NCBI GenBank assembly: GCA_003193925.1 | Contig: PSPG01000010.1 | Coordinates: 1-59,705, forward strand | Origin: Candidatus Thalassarchaeum betae | GTDB lineage: Archaea; Thermoplasmatota; Poseidoniia; Poseidoniales; Thalassarchaeaceae | DNA: 59,705 nt | Direction: 5' to 3' | Program-made: the position numbers and the translations under genes | The notes under the pieces: model-generated | Told to the model about the DNA's origin: nothing | Database searches by the model: none | What the model saw: only the letters and a program-made list of their open reading frames with translations | Part shown: positions 1 through 7,537 of the stretch, one piece after another | How the letters are laid out: each line of letters begins with the position of its first letter | Numbering within the stretch: the first letter of the stretch is position 1

Positions 1-7
1 TCGGCAT
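1..7 (-). CDS. Start of a further leftward gene, cut by the window edge
   Basis: An ATG on the minus strand at 7-5 lies 3 nt beyond the stop codon (13-11) of the 46-residue membrane protein gene, in the arrangement TGA-GTG-ATG. Only two codons (Met-Pro) are in the window, so no function can be given. The tight spacing suggests a third gene in the same leftward operon. Confidence 0.3.
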
Positions 8-10
8 CAC

Positions 11-151
11 TCAGTCCCCCAACACGAGATACACGCAGACTCCGACTATGATGAGGATGATGACGGGCCAGTAGCTGGTGCCGACGGGTCCCTCCCCCAA
101 ATCCTCAATTTGAAAGAACCATTCGAAAATCTTTCTCGCCCTTCCAGCCAT
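11..151 (-). CDS. 46-residue single-span membrane protein
   Basis: The ATG at 151-149 comes 3 nt after the stop of the HNH gene and opens a 46-codon frame ending in TGA at 13-11. The product has a short basic and aromatic N-terminus (MAGRARKIFEWFF), an acidic linker, and one strongly hydrophobic segment at about residues 29-44 (WPVIILIIVGVCVYLV), ending in LGD. This looks like a small inner-membrane protein with its N-terminus probably inside. I do not recognise a family. Being packed between an HNH gene and another start codon argues that it is real. Holin-like or membrane-anchor roles are only guesses. Confidence 0.5.
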   Translation of the reverse strand: MAGRARKIFEWFFQIEDLGEGPVGTSYWPVIILIIVGVCVYLVLGD

Positions 152-154
152 CGC

Positions 155-748
155 TCAGTCCCCCTCACAGTCGGTCCATTTATGTCCCGGCTTCCCACAT
201 CGCCCGCACTCGTACTTCTGCTGTCGGTGCGCCCCGCAGTAGTCGGTTCCACCAAGCTTCGAAGCGTGGCATCTCCCCGCTCGGCCCTTCCTCCGTTTGG
301 TGAAGCCCTCGCAACGCTTCTTCTGCCCCGGCCCCCACTTCTTCAGCAACCTCTCCCGCTTCTGCTTCCATGTCACCCGGGTGCGCTTGGCGGTCTTCGC
401 TCCCCGCGACATGATCCATCGGCGGAACAGGTGCGAGTCTGTCAGCTCGTGACACCTCGGGCAGACCTCCGCGATGTTCCCGGGGTTCTTCGAAGCGACG
501 AGTCGGCGGAGGCGGTCATCATCGAGGTTCTCGATCTGAACCGACCCGTCGATCCCGACAGCGAGCCACTCGAGGTCATCCCTCTCGAGCCTGTCGATCT
601 TGGCTTGGCTGATGAGGTGGTGCATCTCGGAGTCCGGGATCGCCCGAGTGCAGATCCGGCAGGTGTTCGAAGGCTCGACTCCGTATCTTGCGGCCATGTG
701 TCCGATGAGAAGAAATCGGGGGTGTTTAGACTTCGAGGAACTCACCAT
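155..748 (-). CDS. HNH-type protein with two extra zinc motifs, including a CCHC knuckle
   Basis: This 197-residue protein combines three putative metal sites. An HNH-like module holds C30-X2-C33, H43-H44, N91 and C96-X2-C99-H100. A middle motif has C146, C160, C171 and H174, in the style of the small C-x-x-TK-G-x-C...YC-x-x-H motifs common in phage proteins. A C-terminal zinc knuckle is C181-X2-C184-X4-H189-X4-C194. A basic linker (about 118-150) would suit nucleic-acid binding. The ATG at 748 is preferred over the GTG at 757 because GAGGTG lies 6 nt before it. It heads a leftward cluster next to tRNA-Glu, so a mobile-element origin is plausible. Cleavage activity is inferred from the fold, not shown. 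Confidence 0.65.
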   Translation of the reverse strand: MVSSSKSKHPRFLLIGHMAARYGVEPSNTCRICTRAIPDSEMHHLISQAKIDRLERDDLEWLAVGIDGSVQIENLDDDRLRRLVASKNPGNIAEVCPRCHELTDSHLFRRWIMSRGAKTAKRTRVTWKQKRERLLKKWGPGQKKRCEGFTKRRKGRAGRCHASKLGGTDYCGAHRQQKYECGRCGKPGHKWTDCEGD

Positions 749-759
749 TATGTTCACCT

Positions 760-859
760 CTATGGGAAAGTATTCTCGAGGATTCAGCAGGTCGCCCGCA
801 GTCCCTCGGTTTCGCTCTCTTCACCATATACGGCAACTTCCGGAAGAAAGGTGCTCGTG
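760..859. other. Possible attachment-side junction at the tRNA-Glu 3' end
   Basis: The 3' half of tRNA-Glu and the roughly 90 nt that follow separate core genes from the HNH cluster. The tRNA is intact, as expected if an integrating element restores the 3' end. No second copy of the 3' sequence can be seen because the window ends at 1. This is a hypothesis from position only. Confidence 0.25.
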
Positions 860-926
860 CCGGGATTTGAACCCGGGTCGCCGCCTCGAAAGGGCGGCAT
901 GATGGACCGAACTACACCACACAAGC
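852..926 (-). tRNA. tRNA-Glu (anticodon UUC)
   Basis: The acceptor arms GCTTGTG (926-920) and CACGAGC (859-853) pair with one G-U. The anticodon loop CTTTCGA sits on a CCGCC/GGCGG stem and gives UUC. The T arm carries GGTTCAAATCC. The discriminator is A at 852 and the genome continues CCT, so the terminal CCA is not encoded. The 3' end points toward the HNH cluster, the usual side for tRNA-targeted integration. Confidence 0.93.
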
Positions 927-965
927 GCTGGGCTGACGACAGCCGGCCCCCCCAATAACGATTCG

Positions 966-3944
966 TCACGGCGGGTTGCCCGTACTCCCAGTGGTGATGG
1001 TCACCGACTCTGGGGTGCCGTCCTGGTTGGAATCGATGGTGATCACGGTCACGATGAGCCCCTGCACGGTGTTGGTGACGTAGTCGACGTGGAAGGCGAT
1101 CCAGGTGTTGTTGGTGTGGTAGGCGTGGCCCTGTGGGTTGATGTTCCACTCGAATACTCTGTGCGAGAGGTAGGCCTCCTGCAGCACCTCGATGTTGCCG
1201 CCGGACGACAGGGAGAGGTTCCTCGCGTGCCAGATGTTGGAGTTGACCGCGAAGGTCACATTGCCGTCCGCGTTGTCGTCCCTCGCCGCCATGTAGTGAC
1301 GGTGGAACACCCTGCGCTCGAGGAAGCCGTCGTGGTCGTAGTCGGCCGCCAGCCAGGATCTGCTCAGGTAGTCGTAGGTGTCCTGGCTGCCGTCTGAGTT
1401 GTTGTCCCATGAACTCAGGCCGATGACGACCACGCGCATGGCGTGCAGGTTGTGGTTCGAGTCGCGCCAGATCTCCAGCGAATGCGTGGACACCGAATGA
1501 TGTGACCATCCGTGGGCGTGCTGGTCAAGTTGAGTGGTCTCAGTGACCCTCCTGAAGATGTGCTCCTCATGACCGTCCTCGTCGGCATCGGACCATGTCA
1601 AGGTGGCGGTGTATGACTCGTGCTGCTCGAGATATGGGTCGAAGTCCCAGTCGGTCGCGTTGGCCATGTGGATGATGCGCTGCTTCCACTCAGGGATGCC
1701 GTCGGCGTCATCGTCGACCGTTCGAGTCAGGGCGAAGCGGTGGATGTGGTACTCGACCATGCCCCAGTCCCAATGCTGGTTCCAGCCGCGCATCCGAGCA
1801 GTGTAGTCGAGGTCGCCGTCGTGGTCAGTGTCGACCTTCAGGACCCCAGCCCGCCAAGTCCACTGCAGCTCTATGACGCCGTTCGAGTCGTTGTCGAACT
1901 GAACGGTGTTCTGGTGAAGGGCCCTGATCACATCGACGCTGCCGTCTTGGTTGGTGTCCTTTCTAACGACCGCGCGCAGGTTGTCGCGGTGGCGGTCGAC
2001 GTTGCCGTCCTCGGTGGGGTCCCAGACCCAAGAGGTGTGGTCTATGGCCATCCAGAGCTCGGGGGTGCCGTCGTCATTGGCGTCAATCCTCAGTATCAGC
2101 CGAGTGTGCGAGAAGTACGCGGTGAGCACCGCGCCTATGCCTTGGTCGACCATCCGCTGTTGGCGGTTCAAGACCACTCGGCGCTCGAGGTTGCCGTCTT
2201 GGTCGGCGTCGGTGCGGGCGTGCACGAAGAGGTGGATGTTGACGTCCTCGTAGGTGCCGTTGTCCCAGGTCCAGACGGTTCTGGTGAGCACATCGTGGCG
2301 CTCTGGAATTCCATCAGAGTTCTGATCGACGAGGTCGAGCCCCCTGAAGCGTGTGAAGAAGAAATCGTCGTGGCCGTCCCCGTCGCGGTCTTGGGAGCAA
2401 TGTAGGGTGCGAATCAGGATGATTCGCTCTGGTCCGGGGATGCCGTCCGAGTCGAACCAGAAGACTCCCACTGAGCGATGACAGAGGGTCTCGGCGACGC
2501 CGTCGCCGTCCCAGTCCTCCCAGAAGGAGTCGTTCCACCATGTGGCTGTGACCTGTGAGATGGAGCGACTGTAGGTCTGTTGGTCCAGCGAGTCATCGCT
2601 GACATCGCCCCACGCGTCGTCGAAAATCGGGTTGACAACTTCCGCGTCAGCTGCATTGGCGGGGGGAAGGGGCTCGAGCTCACTCTCGGAGGGGCCCTCA
2701 TCGGACTCGACTACTGAATCCTCGTGCAGAAGCGAGTTCTGCGGCATCTGGTCGGTCTCCTCCTCGTCGCCGACCTCATCGCGCACCGACTGCTCGTCGG
2801 TGGCGACCCAGTCGTCGACCTCCTGGTCGTCGTCATAGTAGCCGTCCCCGTCCGGATCGAAGTCGGACTGCCAGTCGTAATCCGCCTCCTGCTGGGCCTC
2901 AGTGACCTCATCGACCGTGCCGTCCCCGTCCGAGTCGAGTTGCTCCTCGACCTCGGTCTCGAGCTGCTCCTCGGCCTCGGCCTCGAGCTGCTCCTGCAGC
3001 TGTGCTGCCTCGAGGTCGTCGGCCACGGAGACCACCTCGACGTGGAAGACGCGCTCAGTGGTGATACCGGTCGGGCCGGTCGCGGTCACGCGAACCACGA
3101 ACACGTCCTCCTCAGTGTACTGGTGGGATTCCTCGGTGAACGCCGGGTCGACCATTGAACCGTCACCCCATTCGATGCTGACCGAGACGGGACCGAGTGG
3201 GTCCTCGGTGCTGGTGGTGATGGTCAGCTGCCCGGCCAGATTGAGGTGTATGCGGCCCTGAGGCGAAGGGTTGGTGGATACTGTGAGCGAGGGCGCGTCG
3301 GCGTGCTCGATTCTGATTGCCTCCTGGGCGTTGGCCAAGAATCCCGAGGTGTCAGTGGCTGAGACGCGAACGGCATAGGTACCGGGCTCGCCCCAGATGT
3401 GCTGCCCGGAGAGGTCCCTCTGGGTGGTGCCATCGGAGAAGTCGACTTCGACGACCAGGTCATCGCCGTCAGGGTCCGAGGCATCTACCGACCACGCCAC
3501 GGGGACGCCTGCAATCCCCTCGTCGGGAAGCTCTAGGGAGACCGTCGGAGCTCGGTTGGGCTCCTGCAGAGTGAAGATGACCGCAGACACCCCTGTCACG
3601 CCCATCGAGTCTGTTATCTCGGCCTCGATGGTGTGCGTGCCGACGGAGAGGAAACCAGCGTCATAGACGAGGCTGGGCGAGGTCTGAACCAGTACGCCGT
3701 CGAGGCGCCAGTTCACGATGTATGGGCCTGTGCCCTCCTCGATCACGGCGTTGGCGACAATCAGGTCGTTGGCTGTGGTCGGCGAGCCCTCGAGTTGGAC
3801 ATCGGCTGTGACCACCGAGGGCTCGGGCTGCTCGACTATCTCGTCCGTCGCTCCGAGGCATCCCGAACCCACCATCAGGGCCACTAGGAGGAGTCCGGTA
3901 TGGATTCGGTGTCGGGCGATTCTGTCGTAAGTCATCTCGGTCAT
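966..3944 (-). CDS. Secreted PKD-domain lipoprotein with about 18 calcium-type DxDxDG loops
   Basis: The N-terminus is a lipoprotein signal (hydrophobic stretch, then lipobox VGSGCLG, lipidated Cys at about residue 29), so the mature protein should sit on the outer face of the membrane. Three PKD or Ig-like domains follow (about 40-300; motifs SDPDGDD, EWGDGS). Next comes an acidic Glu/Gln-rich coiled stretch, then about 18 loops of the DSDGDG/DANDDGTPE kind, as in thrombospondin-3 or EF-hand-like calcium sites, spaced roughly 30-45 residues apart with aromatic beta segments between. The ATG at 3944 is chosen because a TATA-like TTTAAGG lies about 30 nt upstream, giving a leaderless start; a GTG at 3968 is the longer alternative. 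It lies just downstream of the membrane-tethered regulator gene. Substrate or ligand is unknown. Confidence 0.8.
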   Translation of the reverse strand: MTEMTYDRIARHRIHTGLLLVALMVGSGCLGATDEIVEQPEPSVVTADVQLEGSPTTANDLIVANAVIEEGTGPYIVNWRLDGVLVQTSPSLVYDAGFLSVGTHTIEAEITDSMGVTGVSAVIFTLQEPNRAPTVSLELPDEGIAGVPVAWSVDASDPDGDDLVVEVDFSDGTTQRDLSGQHIWGEPGTYAVRVSATDTSGFLANAQEAIRIEHADAPSLTVSTNPSPQGRIHLNLAGQLTITTSTEDPLGPVSVSIEWGDGSMVDPAFTEESHQYTEEDVFVVRVTATGPTGITTERVFHVEVVSVADDLEAAQLQEQLEAEAEEQLETEVEEQLDSDGDGTVDEVTEAQQEADYDWQSDFDPDGDGYYDDDQEVDDWVATDEQSVRDEVGDEEETDQMPQNSLLHEDSVVESDEGPSESELEPLPPANAADAEVVNPIFDDAWGDVSDDSLDQQTYSRSISQVTATWWNDSFWEDWDGDGVAETLCHRSVGVFWFDSDGIPGPERIILIRTLHCSQDRDGDGHDDFFFTRFRGLDLVDQNSDGIPERHDVLTRTVWTWDNGTYEDVNIHLFVHARTDADQDGNLERRVVLNRQQRMVDQGIGAVLTAYFSHTRLILRIDANDDGTPELWMAIDHTSWVWDPTEDGNVDRHRDNLRAVVRKDTNQDGSVDVIRALHQNTVQFDNDSNGVIELQWTWRAGVLKVDTDHDGDLDYTARMRGWNQHWDWGMVEYHIHRFALTRTVDDDADGIPEWKQRIIHMANATDWDFDPYLEQHESYTATLTWSDADEDGHEEHIFRRVTETTQLDQHAHGWSHHSVSTHSLEIWRDSNHNLHAMRVVVIGLSSWDNNSDGSQDTYDYLSRSWLAADYDHDGFLERRVFHRHYMAARDDNADGNVTFAVNSNIWHARNLSLSSGGNIEVLQEAYLSHRVFEWNINPQGHAYHTNNTWIAFHVDYVTNTVQGLIVTVITIDSNQDGTPESVTITTGSTGNPP

Positions 3945-3967
3945 TGGCCGTAGGGCGTCCTTTACCA

Positions 3968-3976
3968 CCTTAAAGG
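3968..3976 (-). promoter_or_regulatory. TATA-like box for the PKD lipoprotein gene
   Basis: CCTTTAAGG on the minus strand, read 3976 to 3968, lies about 24-32 nt before the ATG at 3944. That is the spacing of an archaeal TATA box for a leaderless transcript. Confidence 0.4.
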
Positions 3977-3996
3977 AAAGTGGGTCATTGGATTTG

Positions 3997-4992
3997 TCAA
4001 GGCCTCGAAGAGACGGGTTCGACGAGAGCCGTCCACAGTCTCCTGCCTTCCTCAGTGAGCACTCGATTGGTTCGCAGTCCGCTCCTTCTCCGGGTGATTA
4101 GGCCCTGGGACTCGAGACGCTTCAGATGGTGGCTTACCAACTGCTGGCTCGTATCCAATCGGAATGCCAACTCCCTTTGCGTCGGAGAGGGCTGGCCCTC
4201 CTCCTGCTCGACTACCGACCGCAGCACCATCAGGGCCACGTCGCTGAGTTGATTGGCATCGACCGGACGAGGTAGATTGGAGAGTTCGGCCGCACGGTCG
4301 ACGGCTGAGGTATAGTAGCGCAGCAGACGCCCGTCGCGCCTGCACCAGACGCGCCCCTCGTGCTCGAGGATCCTCAGGTGGTGCACGGCCTGGTGGTTAC
4401 CCAAATTCAGAGCGCGGATGATGCCAGACAGGTGGCAGCCCGGGTGAGCAGTGAGGAAACCCTCGAGTCGGCCGCGCTGGTAGGTCCCTGCGAGTGTGCC
4501 TGTGCCCTCAGTGACCCGAAGTTGCGAGAAGCGGCCCATCGACCGGGAGATCTTGGCCCTCGTCGGCTCATCGCCGGCTGAAACCAGAGCAAGTGCGAGG
4601 AAAGTCACAGCGATGAAGGTAGAAGCGAAGGACATCGCGGGCAGAGAGAGGACGAATTGGGAGTCTTCAGTCTGCTGTCCGAGATCAGCGGGGGACTGCC
4701 CCTCTGATTCAGCCACGAACCACATATCCGCTATGGACCACATTCCTGACAGAACGTCAGTCAGTTCCACACCCACGGCGCGGCCCTCCATCGGGCTAAG
4801 GAACAGGCCGGGCTCGGGTTGGGGCTCGTGCAGCAGTCCCTGAGCGTCCTCGAGCATCCAGACTCCGGGCGAGGTGCGCACCCAGGTTGCCTCCTGGTCA
4901 GCCGCTACAGAGGGGGCCGCCAAGATGACCAGAATCGCCAGCGTAAGGCACAGTGAGGCAGCCTGTCGCGCATGCGCTGGCGCCCTCTCCAT
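3997..4992 (-). CDS. Membrane-tethered transcription regulator with two winged helices
   Basis: The 331-residue product has an N-terminal signal peptide (about 11-31), an external domain of about 85 residues with several Trp, one transmembrane segment (about 118-139), and a cytoplasmic part with two winged-helix domains (about 175-232 and 250-322; the second, MarR/ArsR-like, reads TQRELAFRLDTSQQLVSHHL). This layout is that of a one-component sensor-regulator that binds DNA while anchored in the membrane. It lies 52 nt upstream of the calcium-loop lipoprotein gene on the same strand, suggesting a shared surface-related regulon. A TATA-like sequence about 28 nt upstream supports this start. The target genes are unknown. 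Confidence 0.8.
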   Translation of the reverse strand: MERAPAHARQAASLCLTLAILVILAAPSVAADQEATWVRTSPGVWMLEDAQGLLHEPQPEPGLFLSPMEGRAVGVELTDVLSGMWSIADMWFVAESEGQSPADLGQQTEDSQFVLSLPAMSFASTFIAVTFLALALVSAGDEPTRAKISRSMGRFSQLRVTEGTGTLAGTYQRGRLEGFLTAHPGCHLSGIIRALNLGNHQAVHHLRILEHEGRVWCRRDGRLLRYYTSAVDRAAELSNLPRPVDANQLSDVALMVLRSVVEQEEGQPSPTQRELAFRLDTSQQLVSHHLKRLESQGLITRRRSGLRTNRVLTEEGRRLWTALVEPVSSRP

Positions 4993-5015
4993 GCGATATC
5001 GGAGATGCTTGGATG

Positions 5016-5024
5016 GGTTAAGGG
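5016..5024 (-). promoter_or_regulatory. TATA-like box overlapping the DedA stop codon
   Basis: The minus-strand sequence CCTTAACC contains the TAA stop of the upstream DedA-like gene and sits 24-32 nt before the ATG at 4992. The spacing fits a leaderless promoter of the regulator gene, placed inside the end of its neighbour. Confidence 0.35.
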
Positions 5025-5659
5025 TCGTGGGTCGTCGTGTTTGTCGGACCTGAGTCCTCCCCTGGAATCAGTCCGGACCACCAACGGTTGAGCGGGATGA
5101 AGAGCATCAGGGCGAGCAGTCCCCCGGTCAGCCATGCCCAGGGGTTCCCCAGAAGACCCAGGAACTCCTCACCCCATAATCCCAGCACTAGGCCTTCCAT
5201 GCCGAATCTGAATCCACGGCCCACGAGACCTGCCGCGACGAACAGCCTGAGGTCCATCCTCCCGGCACCGGCAGTCCAGGCCATGGCCACATAGGGGATT
5301 GGTGAGATAGCTGCGAGGAACACACCTGCAGATCCATATCTGAGAGTCATTGACTCCAGTCTGGAGACGGTGGTGCCGCTGACTATTCGCTCGAAGGCCG
5401 GTCTGCCCGCGTGCGCGCCGAAGGCGTATCCCAACATCGATCCGAATACGCTCGAGATGGTCGCAGTGAGAACTATTGCCAGTATTGCCAGAAATCCCTG
5501 TGCCCCCAGGACAAGGGGCAGCACGAGTAGGTCTGGTGGGACGAACGGCAGAGCAGCCTCGATTGCTGCCACCACCGCCAGGCCGAGCAGGCCGAAGCCC
5601 TCGGCCCAGCCGATAATCGAGTCGGTGATGCCCTCGAACACGTACCTTCGTCCCTCCAT
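5018..5659 (-). CDS. DedA/VTT-family membrane protein
   Basis: The 213-residue protein is mostly hydrophobic. It has an N-terminal segment with ALPFVPPDLLVLPLVL, a Gly-rich re-entrant stretch (SSVFGSMLGYAFGAHAGRP) and the later GSAGVFLAAISPIPYVAMAWTAG, which match the VTT/SNARE-associated (YqaA/DedA) family. The PIP-containing loop is the usual conserved element. These proteins are proposed lipid scramblases or flippases in bacteria and eukaryotes; the archaeal role is uncertain. The gene is divergent from nob1 and lies upstream of the regulator gene. Confidence 0.75.
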   Translation of the reverse strand: MEGRRYVFEGITDSIIGWAEGFGLLGLAVVAAIEAALPFVPPDLLVLPLVLGAQGFLAILAIVLTATISSVFGSMLGYAFGAHAGRPAFERIVSGTTVSRLESMTLRYGSAGVFLAAISPIPYVAMAWTAGAGRMDLRLFVAAGLVGRGFRFGMEGLVLGLWGEEFLGLLGNPWAWLTGGLLALMLFIPLNRWWSGLIPGEDSGPTNTTTHDP

Positions 5660-5740
5660 TTCGGGATGAACGTTGCTTCCCCCGGACAGCGCGCGAGCGC
5701 CGACCCTACCCTAGATAGCGCAGCGGGCCTACGGATTGGC

Positions 5741-6241
5741 ATGGCTGCGGGTGAGGTCCTCGACACCGCTGCGCTCATCGCGTGGCCGATGGAGAGGATG
5801 CGGGGCAGTCTCGTCGTGCCCTCGCAGAGAGCGGAGTTGGGCCGCATCTCGCCCGAGAGGGAGATGCTGCTTGATTCCATCGGCCTTGAATGGGCGACTC
5901 CTGGAGGTGCTGCACTCGCACAGGCCAGCGAACTAGCGACCCGGACGGGGGACATGTCTGGCCTGTCGCCTGTCGACCTCGAGTTACTCGCGCTCTCGCT
6001 CGAGAGGAGCGCGACCCTCGTGACGGACGACTACAGGCTGCAGAACCTGTGTGAGTTGGGAGGCATCCGATGGCTCTCGGTCACCATGGAGGGAATTCGG
6101 GCCCTGTGGACATGGGAGTTGCGCTGCCCCGGCTGTGGAGCAGTTCAGCCCCCTCCAGACGCACCTCAGGCTAGGCGAGGAGGACTAGGGAGCTGCCCGG
6201 ATTGCGGAACTGCGCTGAGACTCAGGCGCGGCAGGGAGTGA
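5741..6241 (+). CDS. nob1: Nob1-like rRNA maturation endonuclease (PIN domain plus zinc ribbon)
   Basis: The protein opens with VLDTAALIAWP, the first PIN-domain acidic motif. It continues with LSPVDLELLALSLERSATLVTDDYRLQNL, containing further conserved acids, and ends in a zinc ribbon CPGCG...CPDCG. This order is typical of Nob1, which cuts the 3' end of pre-16S rRNA in the small-subunit precursor. The ATG at 5741 puts the PIN motif close to the N-terminus; an in-frame ATG at 5666 would add 25 residues without resemblance to the family. The gene converges on tatA with 1 nt between them. Confidence 0.85.
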   Translation: MAAGEVLDTAALIAWPMERMRGSLVVPSQRAELGRISPEREMLLDSIGLEWATPGGAALAQASELATRTGDMSGLSPVDLELLALSLERSATLVTDDYRLQNLCELGGIRWLSVTMEGIRALWTWELRCPGCGAVQPPPDAPQARRGGLGSCPDCGTALRLRRGRE

Positions 6242-6242
6242 C

Positions 6243-6452
6243 TCACTCCCTCTCGTTGGTGACTTCCTCTGTCATCCCGCCGCGATCCATGTCCTGCTCA
6301 GCAGCAGATGGCGCCATGCCCTCTTGCAGGCCCTGCTGGAACTCGCCCTTTGCGCGGCCCGCGCCGCGAGCCAGTTCGGGTATCTTCTTCGCCCCGAACA
6401 GGAAGATCGCTATTCCGACGAGGATTACTAACTCTACAGTGCCCAAGGCCAT
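6243..6452 (-). CDS. tatA: Twin-arginine translocase subunit TatA
   Basis: The 69-residue protein has one N-terminal transmembrane helix (VELVILVGIAIFLFG), the hinge motif FGAKKIPELARG, an amphipathic helix and a short acidic tail. This is the standard TatA/Hcf106 layout. It forms the pore-lining part of the Sec-independent export system for folded proteins. No tatC lies in the window. Confidence 0.92.
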   Translation of the reverse strand: MALGTVELVILVGIAIFLFGAKKIPELARGAGRAKGEFQQGLQEGMAPSAAEQDMDRGGMTEEVTNERE

Positions 6453-6507
6453 GTTATCGGCACTAGGTGAGAGCGTTCTCGTTCAAATGCTTCGGCCGAA
6501 TCGACTC

Positions 6508-6765
6508 TCATCCACCTGAAATCGGGGGGAGGAAGGCAACTTCGGACGAATCCCTCAGAGGGGCGTCGAGAGGAGCGCCGATCTGCCCGTCAATCGCAAC
6601 CCTGAGCCCCGAATTGAGAAGATCGGACAGGTCGAAGCGCTCAATCAGCTGAGTGCCTGTGGTCCCGTGCTCCAGCGCTACCTCGATCTCACGTTCGCCC
6701 AGCCTCTCGGCCAAGGGCCCGAAGAACAGCATCCTGACCTTCACAGCCTTGCCTTGGCCGACCAT
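6508..6765 (-). CDS. MoaD/ThiS-like beta-grasp sulfur carrier
   Basis: The 85-residue protein contains RMLFFGPLAERLGEREIEV and ends in PPISGG. The C-terminal Gly-Gly is the site that is adenylated and thiocarboxylated in MoaD, the small subunit of molybdopterin synthase. The FGPLAERLG segment resembles MoaD more than ThiS. A role as an archaeal ubiquitin-like modifier (SAMP) is also possible, since some archaeal MoaD proteins serve both purposes. Confidence 0.8.
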   Translation of the reverse strand: MVGQGKAVKVRMLFFGPLAERLGEREIEVALEHGTTGTQLIERFDLSDLLNSGLRVAIDGQIGAPLDAPLRDSSEVAFLPPISGG

Positions 6766-6844
6766 GCTGCGGCGAGTTCCCTGACAGCCATCAACCCATC
6801 TCCCTCGCAGGGACTATACCTCGTACACGCCGCGGCGAGGTTGC

Positions 6845-7537
6845 ATGAGCGAGGTCAAGGCGGTCGTCTTAGACTGCGACGGGGTCCTCACAGACAACGG
6901 CTCCTCGTGGCAGAACATCCACGAACACTTCGGTACCGAGAACCTAGAGACCCTCGAGCGCTTTCTCAATCACGAGATCAGCGATGACGAGTTCATGGCT
7001 GACGACATCCGTCTGTGGACTGAGGTCCAGCCCAAGATCCACCGAAACGACATCATACGCTGCTACTCTGGTATCGCGCTGATGCCCGGGGCCCGCGAGT
7101 TGGTCCACGAGTTGCAGTCCAGAGGAGTCTTCGTGACAATCGTGTCCGCTGGTGTGGACGTTTTCGTGGGTGCCATTGCGGGCATGCTCAAAGTAGACGA
7201 CTGGGCCGCCAACGGATTCGACTGGGACGAAGAGGGCTGGTTGCGTGGGCCTGCGCCCACGCGGGTCAACTCCCATGAGAAGGGGCTGATGGTCGAGAAG
7301 CTGGCGAGGATCAGGAAGTTGGATCCCGAGAGCATCGTCTCAGTCGGTGATTCCAGCACCGACCTCTCGATGATGATTCCCGGCTCGGGCTTCATCGGTT
7401 TCAACCCGGCCAGACAGAGGGCGGTCGATGCGTTCGAGGCAGCGGGAGTCCCCATCGTCCGAGAGGGTGACCTGCGTGCACTCTGGCCGCATATCTTCGA
7501 CGGTGAGCGGTTTCCCGACTCAGGCGAAGGGGATTGA
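6845..7537 (+). CDS. HAD-family phosphatase, SerB-like
   Basis: The 230-residue protein starts with the HAD nucleophile motif VVLDCDGVLTDNG (DxDx(V/T)). It has the second motif in TIVSAGVDVF, the Lys region near HEKGLMVEKL, and the acidic motif VSVGDSSTDLSMM. The order and cap position resemble phosphoserine phosphatase and related type IB HAD enzymes. Because serC and a SerK-like gene are elsewhere in the window, serine metabolism is a reasonable guess, but substrates in this family cannot be read from sequence. Its 3' end overlaps the PolD small-subunit gene by 18 nt tail to tail. Confidence 0.75.
   Translation: MSEVKAVVLDCDGVLTDNGSSWQNIHEHFGTENLETLERFLNHEISDDEFMADDIRLWTEVQPKIHRNDIIRCYSGIALMPGARELVHELQSRGVFVTIVSAGVDVFVGAIAGMLKVDDWAANGFDWDEEGWLRGPAPTRVNSHEKGLMVEKLARIRKLDPESIVSVGDSSTDLSMMIPGSGFIGFNPARQRAVDAFEAAGVPIVREGDLRALWPHIFDGERFPDSGEGD

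Noticed and set aside
758-830. A 33-codon minus-strand frame before the HNH gene
   Set aside because: It overlaps the HNH gene start, has no motif and no upstream spacing signal.
110-958. 282-residue open frame on the plus strand
   Set aside because: It runs opposite to the HNH gene and through tRNA-Glu. Its protein is low-complexity and shows no domain.
784-1509. 241-residue minus-strand frame
   Set aside because: It overlaps the PKD lipoprotein gene in another frame and crosses tRNA-Glu. The protein is Arg/His-rich, typical of a frame shadow.
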